From a virus: a stretch of 43,120 nucleotides of DNA. The DNA lies in the IMG/VR virus record IMGVR_UViG_3300048588_000035, positions 1-43,120 of that record. One strand, written 5' to 3'. The translations under genes and the position numbers were made by a program. The notes beneath the pieces are model-generated. The model ran no database searches. It was given only the letters and a program-made list of their open reading frames with translations, and was not told the DNA's origin. Positions 37,101-43,120 of this stretch are shown in pieces. Positions within the stretch are counted from its first letter, which is position 1. Each line of letters starts with the position of its first letter.

Positions 37101-39349
37101 AACTGGGCGCGTTGCCCATTGAGCAGATTCTTACCGGTCTTCTTGCTATTGCCGGTATCTTCCTTATTATGGGAGCTGCGGCGGCAATTCTATCGCCAGT
37201 AATCGGCGTCGTCCTGCTTCTTGCGGGTGCGGTTCTTATGCTTGGCGCTGGACTTGCTCTTATGGGCGTTGGAGCTCTTGCATTCGCTACCGCACTTAAG
37301 ATCATCATGGAGGTCGCAAGTCTTGGCGTGGATGTCATCAATAAGATGATTGATACGTTCTTGAGCGTTCTTCCAAGAATGCTTATTGCTCTTCAGGCAA
37401 TTCTTGTTGGTGTGGCTGGGGTTATTGCTACCTCTGCACCAGCATTTATTGGGGCATTTGTGGCCATTCTTATTGCAATGATTCAGGCGGCTAACCAAGT
37501 TATTCCTGAGCTCGAAAAACTTGTAAATACCCTTCTTGGTTCGCTTATTAACATCATCTCGACCAACTTCCCGAAGCTCGTTGATCTTGGTGTTCAGCTG
37601 ATTGAGAATATTCTTACAGGTATTCGTGATCACGTGCAGAACATGATTGATATTGGTGGCGAGATCATCATCGCTTTCATCGTAGGGATTGGTCAGAAGG
37701 CCGCCGAAATTGCAGTTGCTGCTGGGGAGACCCTAATCAAGTTCATTGACGCTCTTCGTGCTGCAGTAGATACGTATGCTCCTCAGATTGAGCGCTCTGT
37801 TGACTACCTTGTTCAGGCTATATTTAACGCCCTCAAGACTCTTGTCGGAAACAAGATTTCCGATATTGGTCAGCTTGGGGCTAACATTGGTAGTGCAATT
37901 CTTGATGGCGCTAAGAGCTTCCTTGGTATTGCTTCGCCCTCCAAGGAGTTCATCAAGGTCGGTAAGTATATTGTTCAGGGTCTTGTTAAGGGTATTGTCG
38001 GTGGCGAGGATGAGGTGCGAAACTCCCTTGCATATATTCGTCAAGAACTTAAGGATCTCGTTAAGCAGACCAAGGACGATGTAAAGAAGGCCAACGATAA
38101 CCTCAAGAAGCTCAAGGAAGACGGGGCTAGCGAAGAAAAGATCAAGAAGGCTGAAGACGAGCTTAAGAAGGCCGAAGCTGCCGCTAAGCGAGCAGCAAAC
38201 GCATTCAAGAAGTTCAATGTTACGTACAAGAAGCAGCGTCAGCGTCTTCGGGAACTTGGTAGAGAATATGATCAGGTTTCGGCTAAGCTCGACGCCGCAA
38301 AGAACGCTCTCGAGGAAGCCAAGGACAAGCGCGATAGTTTCTCTGCTAGCACTAAGGACCAGTTCGATGATCTCCCGGACATCGAGGACCTTAAGGCTCT
38401 ACGTGAAGAAATTGTTCGGCTTACTGAAGCTCGTGCCGATGCCAAGGAGATTGCTGAGGCTCAGAAGAAGTACGATGAGGCTAAGTCTCTTGATAATTAC
38501 TTTGATGCCATTCGAAAGTCTACGAGCGAAAATAAGACTTTCTTGGCTACGCTTCAGAGACTTCGCGATCTTGGTCTAAGCGATCTTAACTACGAGAACT
38601 TCATTACTGAGGGTGTTACTGCACTTCCGTTCCTACAGGATCTTCTTAACGCTGGCCCTGAGACTATCGCCGAACTTAATAAGATCTCTAAGGGTCTTGA
38701 CGATTCGGCTAGCGGAATCGGGTCCACAACTAGTAAGGAGCTCTACCAGGCTGGTGTCGATGCGGCTCAGGGTCTGGTTAATGGTCTGAAGACTCAGCTT
38801 AAGACAATCGAAACTGAGATGGAGCGTCTTGGTGGTATTATGGCCCGGGGTCTTAAGAAGGCCCTCGGAATCAAGTCGCCCTCTCGTGTGTTTGCCGCGA
38901 TTGGTAAGCAGAGTACGGACGGTCTTGCAAAGGGTCTATCTGATGGAGCTAAGGTTATTGATATTACGTCTAAGCGAATTGGGCGTAATGCTTCGGATGC
39001 TTTGCGTGAAGCCATGGCCAAGGTCGGAGAAAATCTCGATCCTGAGATGGACCTTAACATGGATATTACGCCTACAGTAGCACCGGTTCTTAATCTTGAC
39101 GAGTTCCGAAAGAAGGCTAAGGACATTAGCGATATTCTTGACGCTGGCGAGGTGTCTAAGAAGGCATACATTGCTACTCGTGGTCTAACGTTTGATCGCG
39201 CAGACCCGTCGGCGGTTCCTCCAGCCCAGACAAATATCAACTTCACCCAAAACAACAACTCGCCCAAGGCGCTTAGTTCGTCTGAGATTTATCGACAGAC
39301 TAAGAACCAGATTTCGGCTTTGAAGGGAGCTGCGTCTAATGCTAACTAG
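34112..39349 (+). CDS. Tail tape measure protein
   Basis: ATG at 34112 overlaps the previous stop, with GGAAGGTGG upstream. The 1745-residue product is the longest in the genome, as expected. The N-terminal part (SVDDRVVQIKFDNAAFESAI, TIYNFSEMARNIGTFTAAGV, QASTAMYQLSQAISAGKVSL) is the TP901-type tape measure domain. The middle (about 670-1200) is rich in long hydrophobic helices that could form the ejection channel. The C-terminal third is a charged coiled coil with two copies of an SPS...F...IGK...GL-KGL motif. No wall hydrolase motif was found. A tail near 260 nm would follow from roughly 0.15 nm per residue. Confidence 0.9.
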   Translation: MSSVDDRVVQIKFDNAAFESAIKTTLASLDKLKKSTDTQYSSKGLNDLSAAVSRFSMGNIKTQIEGVNAKFLALATIGVTALSNIASQAVATGTAFVKSLTVDPIISGLREYETNLNSIQTILANTEASGATLKDVGSALDELNEYSDKTIYNFSEMARNIGTFTAAGVALEPATDAIKGIANLAALSGSNSMQASTAMYQLSQAISAGKVSLQDWNSVVNAGMGGTVFQRALANTAVAMGTLDKNAVKLSGSMKNVTINGQSFRQALSAEGKGGKSWLTSEVLTKTLAQFTGDLTDAELAAQGFTKAQIKAIQQQAKTAQEAATKVKTLTQTIDVAKETAQSGWSQTWRYIFGDFEEARGSFTELSDSLNGFLNSQADARNAILKEWKFWGGRDAAIDAVRNAFAALGSVLKPIKDAFREIFPRKTGKELADLTKSVRDFFGNLKLNEGAAENLKKTFAGFFAVLKIGVSLFKAIFGVAKTLLAPILGLGGGLLSATGSVGDFLVNLQKTVEEGQVFEKFFARVGEALQPVVGFLNTIGEAISSLFAPKVASSIGSTGDAVEDTGEKFAFFTDIIERLKDFWETLVSGFQSAKPTFGSIGETIGNAISSVAEFISNGFENIDWDTVIKGLQVGLLGGVLLVIRKFLKDGLGILFNFGDLGDSIRGTFDALTDTLKAMQTQIKAKALLAIAGAVAILAAAVYVISTIDSEELSKSLIAITVMFVQLGAMLKFLDKVTTGGTKLIAIGVGLILLSVSLLIMASAVKSLASVDGDKLAQGLAAIGVLLLFISRAIEPLSDNTHDLAKAGFGIILIAVGLNILAYAVEKFGEMDLVTMAKGLLGVTAALTGMVFALSKTPKEAQLVKMGVALILVAIALNVMAGAIERVGKIDLSEIVKAILAFSAILLVLALALRTMPQDGKAQLGLLLVSFALKQIADVISQFGTASLKEIIQGIIVLGVVLAILVTAMKGMDATKNGIIALIAMTGALILISKVLQELGALPIEQILTGLLAIAGIFLIMGAAAAILSPVIGVVLLLAGAVLMLGAGLALMGVGALAFATALKIIMEVASLGVDVINKMIDTFLSVLPRMLIALQAILVGVAGVIATSAPAFIGAFVAILIAMIQAANQVIPELEKLVNTLLGSLINIISTNFPKLVDLGVQLIENILTGIRDHVQNMIDIGGEIIIAFIVGIGQKAAEIAVAAGETLIKFIDALRAAVDTYAPQIERSVDYLVQAIFNALKTLVGNKISDIGQLGANIGSAILDGAKSFLGIASPSKEFIKVGKYIVQGLVKGIVGGEDEVRNSLAYIRQELKDLVKQTKDDVKKANDNLKKLKEDGASEEKIKKAEDELKKAEAAAKRAANAFKKFNVTYKKQRQRLRELGREYDQVSAKLDAAKNALEEAKDKRDSFSASTKDQFDDLPDIEDLKALREEIVRLTEARADAKEIAEAQKKYDEAKSLDNYFDAIRKSTSENKTFLATLQRLRDLGLSDLNYENFITEGVTALPFLQDLLNAGPETIAELNKISKGLDDSASGIGSTTSKELYQAGVDAAQGLVNGLKTQLKTIETEMERLGGIMARGLKKALGIKSPSRVFAAIGKQSTDGLAKGLSDGAKVIDITSKRIGRNASDALREAMAKVGENLDPEMDLNMDITPTVAPVLNLDEFRKKAKDISDILDAGEVSKKAYIATRGLTFDRADPSAVPPAQTNINFTQNNNSPKALSSSEIYRQTKNQISALKGAASNAN

Positions 39350-40163
39350 TGTTGTTCTTGATAACGAGCAAGGGCGTACCTTCGAGTTCTATCTGACAAA
39401 TCCTACTGGCGGGTATGTTGTTAAGAATATTGAGGGTTTGGATCCGGTAAAGGCCAACATCGTTTCTACACCGTATGCACTACTAGACGGAAGTCAAGCT
39501 CAGAGTTCACGACGAGAGTCAAGGAACATTGTTTTTGATATTGAGCTTGTTTCCGGATATTATGAATACAATACGGTTCAGGTCATGCGCAGAGAGCTCT
39601 ATCAGGCGGTAATGCCTAAGCGGTTTGTCACGATTCAGTTCTGGGACAATTACCAGCATTATGCGACCATTCGGGGCCAAGTAGAGACTTGCGAGGCCCC
39701 GCTCTTTGCGCAAAACCCAAGTGTCCGTATTTCTATTCTGTGCTTTGACCCGGACTTTGTATCGCCAAACTTGGTCGAACATGCGTTTGAAACTACCAAC
39801 GACAACACCGATAGTTGGTTCTGGTGTGACAGCACGGTTGACACCGGTTATGTTCTGACGCTTAATGTCGACCGAACGCTGGGCGATTTCACAGTTGTTA
39901 ATCGTCGGTTTGATGGAACGTCATATTCTCTTAACGTCCTGTATGACTTTGAAGATGGCGATGTTGTAGAGATTAGCACTCGTCCTCCAAATAAGTATAT
40001 TCATCTCTATCGAGACAGTGTTCTTACGTCTATTCTGTATGCTGTAGATGTAACCTCTAAGTGGTCTCCTATATTTCCTGGAGATAATTACTTTAAGGTG
40101 TCTGCTTCTGGAGCAGCAATTCCTTACACAATTTCGTATATGGACCGATATGGAGGGCTGTGA
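39339..40163 (+). CDS. Distal tail protein (Dit-like)
   Basis: ATG at 39339 overlaps the tape measure stop by 11 bases, with GAAGGGAGCTGCG upstream. The 274-residue product has the Dit pattern: FEFYLTNPTGGYVVKNIEGL, DPVKANIVSTPYALLDGSQA, SRRESRNIVFDIELVSGYY, VMRRELYQAVMPKRFVTIQF, YATIRGQVETCEAPLFAQNP and VRISILCFDPDF. The C-terminal half is a beta-sandwich, perhaps carbohydrate-binding. Dit forms the hexameric hub at the tail end. The gene order tape measure, Dit, tail-associated protein is canonical. Confidence 0.85.
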   Translation: MLTSVVLDNEQGRTFEFYLTNPTGGYVVKNIEGLDPVKANIVSTPYALLDGSQAQSSRRESRNIVFDIELVSGYYEYNTVQVMRRELYQAVMPKRFVTIQFWDNYQHYATIRGQVETCEAPLFAQNPSVRISILCFDPDFVSPNLVEHAFETTNDNTDSWFWCDSTVDTGYVLTLNVDRTLGDFTVVNRRFDGTSYSLNVLYDFEDGDVVEISTRPPNKYIHLYRDSVLTSILYAVDVTSKWSPIFPGDNYFKVSASGAAIPYTISYMDRYGGL

Positions 40164-41341
40164 TGGTATTCCTTTATATTCTAGACGATCAGCTCAGACG
40201 CGAAGAAATCGTTGAGTCGTATGAATCCTTTATTTGGACTGAACGATACAATGATTCTGGCGATTTTGAACTAGTCATCGAACCTAGGGTAGCCGAGTCT
40301 AATTTGACTCTTCCTGGGACCTTGCTGACGATTGACAACTCCGATCGAGTCATGCAAATCGATACGATTGTGGCCAACATCGACGAGGACGGAAAGCGCT
40401 TCCTCAAGATTTCAGGTCGCTCAATCGAGTCTTGGCTTGTGCATCGAGCAAACCAAAGCGCGTTCTATCCTGGTGGAGCGATGGCCGAGGTTTCTATCGA
40501 CGATCTTCCAGGTGATATTATGCGAGATCTTGTCGATGATATTTGTCGAACTAATGCTGACATTACGCAAGACAACATCCCGTTCCTACAGGCCGGAACA
40601 TATTCTAGTTTCACTGGTAGCATCCCTGAGCCGGCGAGTACTATCAACTTTAGACACCCGGTAGCAACTCTGTATGACACCATTAAGGCAGTAGCCAATC
40701 CCTTCGATTTGGGGTTCCGGCTTATTCGTCCTAACGATGATTCAGAGTTGTATTGGGAGGTATATACTGGATTTGACCGCACTACGGGGCAGATCGATCG
40801 AGATCCTGTTATTTTTAGTCCAGAGGTGTTTGATAACGTATCGAGTTCCTCTGAGATTAACTCTAACGCTCTCGAAAAGACAGTCGCCTACGTGTTTCAT
40901 CCAGTGACCACCCGAGTAGTTTACGCGGACGGCTATGATAGTACGAACGCCGGCTCGTCCCGTAAGGTTTTGCTTGTAGATGCGTCGGATATTGATTTGC
41001 CCGCAGGTACTGCGTTGGATAACGCTTTGGATTTTCGAGGTCGTCAGGAACTTGCTCGAAACCGCTATGTTATGGGTTTTGATGGGGCGATCACCCCCAG
41101 GTCGAACTATATTTACAACACCCACTACCAGCTGGGCGATCTTGTAGAGCTTCAGAGCAATCGAGGATACAAGAGAATTCTTAGGGTTACCGAGCAGATT
41201 TTTACTTCGGATGCTGAAGGCGAAAAGAGCTATCCGACACTCACATTCAATACTCTCATCACTCCTGGAACCTGGCATTCACTTCCTGGATCGCAAGAGT
41301 GGTATGATTATATTTCAACGGTTTACTGGTCCGACATGTAA
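40163..41341 (+). CDS. Tail tip protein, ReqiPepy6 Gp37-like
   Basis: ATG at 40163 overlaps the previous stop (TGATG). The 392-residue product has LYILDDQLRREEIVESYESF, WTERYNDSGDFELVIEP, a strand region with GTLLTIDNSDRVMQIDTI, KRFLKISGRSIESWLVHRAN, ATLYDTIKAVANPFDLGFRL and LVELQSNRGYKRILRVTEQI. These are the landmarks of the ReqiPepy6 Gp37-like family, a tail-associated protein of actinophages that takes the Tal position under Dit. No lysozyme or peptidase motif is fused. Confidence 0.85.
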   Translation: MVFLYILDDQLRREEIVESYESFIWTERYNDSGDFELVIEPRVAESNLTLPGTLLTIDNSDRVMQIDTIVANIDEDGKRFLKISGRSIESWLVHRANQSAFYPGGAMAEVSIDDLPGDIMRDLVDDICRTNADITQDNIPFLQAGTYSSFTGSIPEPASTINFRHPVATLYDTIKAVANPFDLGFRLIRPNDDSELYWEVYTGFDRTTGQIDRDPVIFSPEVFDNVSSSSEINSNALEKTVAYVFHPVTTRVVYADGYDSTNAGSSRKVLLVDASDIDLPAGTALDNALDFRGRQELARNRYVMGFDGAITPRSNYIYNTHYQLGDLVELQSNRGYKRILRVTEQIFTSDAEGEKSYPTLTFNTLITPGTWHSLPGSQEWYDYISTVYWSDM

Positions 41342-41353
41342 AGGAGGTTAGTC

Positions 41354-41641
41354 ATGGCTATTGGTGACGACGCGGCAGCAGCTGGTTTTGCACTTGTGCC
41401 CGACACCGGCGTCGGTGGAGAAGTACGTAATGGCGCACGTGAATTGAACCGCACTCGCGATTATATTGCCCAGGTCAAGAATCTAATCTTGGCTGTTTGG
41501 CCAGTAAACAAGGGTGGGACTGGCGCTACAACCGCCTCGGAGGCTCGTACTAATCTAGGTATTTGTGGTGAAATTACCTATGGTACTTCGATGCCTAGCG
41601 GTGGGTCCAACGGTGATATTTACTTCAAGTATGTGCCGTAG
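41354..41641 (+). CDS. Small tail fibre-type protein
   Basis: ATG at 41354 behind AAAGGAGGTTAGTC. The 95-residue product starts MAIGDDAAAAGFALVPDTGV, then NGARELNRTRDYIAQVKNLI, then VNKGGTGATTASEARTNLGI. The last is the KGGTGAT-A--AR-NLG motif common in phage tail fibres. It is likely a small adaptor or a truncated fibre base. The gene follows the tip protein and precedes the Fn3 tail protein. Confidence 0.75.
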   Translation: MAIGDDAAAAGFALVPDTGVGGEVRNGARELNRTRDYIAQVKNLILAVWPVNKGGTGATTASEARTNLGICGEITYGTSMPSGGSNGDIYFKYVP

Positions 41642-41648
41642 GTGACCC

Positions 41649-42713
41649 ATGCCCACACTAACTGGCTCGTGGCAGGGTAGTCCGTATCGAGCACGAATTA
41701 AGCTTGTATATACGCGAACTTTGACCTCAAATGCAACTCAGGTTCAATTTAAAGGCGAATGGTTTATTGAATTTGAAGGGTCCGTTGTAGATTCAGTCAA
41801 CAGTTGGGCTCTTACTGGAGATCAACCAGACAAGTCTGGCATTAATCGTAGCTACAATGTACCAAGTGGTGGCGGGCAGGTAAACTTTGCCGATATGGGC
41901 GCGTTTAATCGTGGTCCGAATAACCCCACAGTAACCGGTCGTGTAAGCGGCATTGATATTGTGGGTGGAGGTAATATTACGGCGACGTTTGAGCTTCCTG
42001 TTGGTGATCTAGCCCCATATTTTACTGATGGATCTTGTAGCGCTAGTAGTGTTGCACAGACCACGGCTACAGTTGGCGGGTGGGCTGCTACTGGTAATGG
42101 CGGGACGCTAAATAACGTTCAAACCCAATATAACACCGCACCATCTCCTACTGGCGCTATTAGCGCGACACGTGATTCTTATGGCACTAGTATGAATCTG
42201 TCGGGCTTGACCCCAAACACTACATATTATTATCGCGTACGTGTTGCGAATAATACGTATGGATGGGGCGCATATACTACTTGGTTCTCGTTTAAGACAG
42301 GCGCGGGTTTGCCCGGGGCTCCTAGTTCCGCGTGGTCTATTTCACCAAACGCCACTGGTTTTACGATCAAGGGAAACAGTGTTTCGAATAATGGCGGTTC
42401 TCCGATTACTGGTTGGAACGTTTATTATAACGACTCCCCAACTCTTACCGGAGCCACCACGGTATCTGGATCACACCCAACTGTAGCGCCAGAAGTAAGC
42501 GGAGTTCCCGCGGCATTGTATTATGTTGCTATTGCTGCAAAAAATGCTAACGGTGTAGGTACGCTATCGGCTTGGAAACCTGTAACTCTTCTACCGGGAG
42601 CTTTTGTTAAGGTTGACGGACTTTGGAAGCCCGCCGCCATTTATATTAAGGTTGACGGCGTTTGGCAGCTAGCTGTAAAATACGTAAAAGCTAACGGTAC
42701 TTGGAAAGCTTAA
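41649..42713 (+). CDS. Minor tail protein with two fibronectin type III domains and C-terminal repeats
   Basis: ATG at 41649 with GTAGGTGACCC upstream. The 354-residue product has an N-terminal beta domain (about 1-120: GSWQGSPYRARIKLVYTRTL), then two Fn3-like domains (about 125-218, with LSGLTPNTTYYYRVRVANN; and 222-315, with ITGWNVYYND and LYYVAIAAKNANGVGT). The end is three short repeats (FVKVDGLWKPA, YIKVDGVWQLA, YVKANGTWKA). Fn3 domains and such V-K-V-D-G-x-W repeats are common on actinophage tail tips, where they bind carbohydrates loosely. This is a second adhesion protein beside the collagen-like fibre. Confidence 0.8.
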   Translation: MPTLTGSWQGSPYRARIKLVYTRTLTSNATQVQFKGEWFIEFEGSVVDSVNSWALTGDQPDKSGINRSYNVPSGGGQVNFADMGAFNRGPNNPTVTGRVSGIDIVGGGNITATFELPVGDLAPYFTDGSCSASSVAQTTATVGGWAATGNGGTLNNVQTQYNTAPSPTGAISATRDSYGTSMNLSGLTPNTTYYYRVRVANNTYGWGAYTTWFSFKTGAGLPGAPSSAWSISPNATGFTIKGNSVSNNGGSPITGWNVYYNDSPTLTGATTVSGSHPTVAPEVSGVPAALYYVAIAAKNANGVGTLSAWKPVTLLPGAFVKVDGLWKPAAIYIKVDGVWQLAVKYVKANGTWKA

Positions 42714-42722
42714 GGGGCTGGT

Positions 42723-42974
42723 ATGACTGATGAGAAGTCGGACACGCCCTGGCATCGCCTCGAGAACAAGATTGTAGAATTGCTTGGGACTCAGAGACTC
42801 CATGAAGAGCAAATCAAAAATAATCGCGAAGATATTGACGAAATTCGAGATTCTCTGCGTGATTATTTGTCCAAAGAAACTTTCGAGTTCTATTCGAGGG
42901 CGTTTTGGATTTTGGCCACAGCCGTTGGTTCTGGTCTAATTGGGAGCATTTTCTATGTCATCACAAGGAGCTGA
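42723..42974 (+). CDS. Coiled-coil/TM protein, XhlA-like
   Basis: ATG at 42723 with AAGGGGCTGGT upstream. The 83-residue product has a charged coiled coil (LENKIVELLGTQRLHEEQIK, NNREDIDEIRDSLRDYLSKE) and one C-terminal hydrophobic segment at about residues 61-80 (AFWILATAVGSGLIGSIFYV). This is the layout of XhlA-type haemolysin/holin-accessory proteins. It leads a group of three membrane proteins (this one, the join-crossing protein and the Dp-1-type holin) that together look like a lysis cassette without the endolysin. Confidence 0.7.
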   Translation: MTDEKSDTPWHRLENKIVELLGTQRLHEEQIKNNREDIDEIRDSLRDYLSKETFEFYSRAFWILATAVGSGLIGSIFYVITRS

Positions 42975-42975
42975 G

Positions 42976-43120
42976 GTGGTCAAAATGACCCCCTTCAAGC
43001 GAAAACTTGCACACACAATGCTATATTCACTAGTTTTGCTTTCTGTGATGGTTCTTGGTTTGGTCGTTGCCATGGCCTGGCCTTACAATGATGTACGGTT
43101 CGGTAGTAATACTAGTACAG
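42976..43120 (+). CDS. 5' part of the membrane-anchored protein that crosses the join
   Basis: GTG at 42976 with AAGGAG (42965-42970) five bases before it; an in-frame ATG follows at 42985. The reading (M-V-K-M-T-P-F-K-R-K-L-A-H-T) continues without a break into base 1 of the window once the 127-base overlap is removed. See the entry at 1-513 for the protein. Confidence 0.75.
   Translation, partial: MVKMTPFKRKLAHTMLYSLVLLSVMVLGLVVAMAWPYNDVRFGSNTST
42994..43120. repeat. Terminal direct repeat (assembly overlap), copy 2
   Basis: Identical to bases 1-127. Removing one copy gives a 42,993-bp circle in which the gene at 42976 continues to 513. Confidence 0.9.

Noticed and set aside
1-43120. Lysogeny functions (integrase, repressor, attachment site)
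   Set aside because: No tyrosine or serine recombinase motif, no divergent promoter region and no repressor-like gene outside the polymerase-like protein was found.

Overview
The window is a complete genome of a tailed siphovirus-type phage, assembled as a circle. The last 127 bases repeat the first 127 exactly, so the unique length is 42,993 bp and one gene runs across the join. Every gene I can support is on the + strand. I see no integrase, repressor, tRNA or CRISPR array, which suggests a virulent phage. The host is most likely an actinomycete. The evidence is a ReqiPepy6 Gp37-like tail protein, a Cpl-7 (CW_7) repeat endolysin, a Dp-1-type holin, GTG starts and strong AGGAGG ribosome sites. 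The genus cannot be read from the sequence.

Layout in circular order from the packaging genes: noncoding gap with strong hairpins, a cos candidate (20607-20881); small terminase, HNH endonuclease, endolysin, connector, collagen-like receptor-binding protein and a small membrane protein (20882-24991); large terminase, portal, fused protease-capsid protein, head closure, tail terminator, tail tube, tail chaperone, a second tail-tube-like protein, Gp10-like protein, tape measure, distal tail and tip proteins (25002-42713); lysis-type membrane proteins and holin (42723-853 across the join); short promoter-gene-terminator cassettes for tiny, mostly membrane proteins (866-4687); a block of membrane-anchored phage proteins of unknown function (2619-7442); a 1237-residue helicase-primase-exonuclease-polymerase and an SSB-like protein (7455-12044); tiny genes (12034-14751); SF2 helicase, an origin-like repeat region, a degenerate HNH-type gene and two nucleases (14780-17663); then an 891-residue protein with the DFDGD signature of two-barrel RNA polymerases (17663-20338).

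The most interesting reading combines three observations. First, nine near-identical 32-bp promoters (CGCA, exactly 14 bp, TATAAT or TATAGT, GAGACCC) drive the small-gene cassettes; they lack a normal -35 box at normal spacing and are conserved past the -10 box. Second, the phage appears to carry its own single-chain RNA polymerase of the YonO/QDE-1 type with helix-turn-helix segments at both ends. Third, that protein starts with an HYG...GRYPWGSG segment resembling the HYG-x-KGMKWGVR segment on two proteins of the packaging module. I infer, without proof, a polymerase that may be packaged in the virion and used on the repeated promoters.

Other features that the gene list does not explain: a two-copy structured RNA family (4228-4338 and 13179-13246) sharing GCTTAAACGAC and the same three-stem layout; an 18-bp perfect inverted repeat that would bury the start site of the tail chaperone gene; a C-terminal domain shared by the capsid and tail-tube proteins with a 39-bp identical DNA core; and a C-terminal module shared by three differently anchored early membrane proteins.
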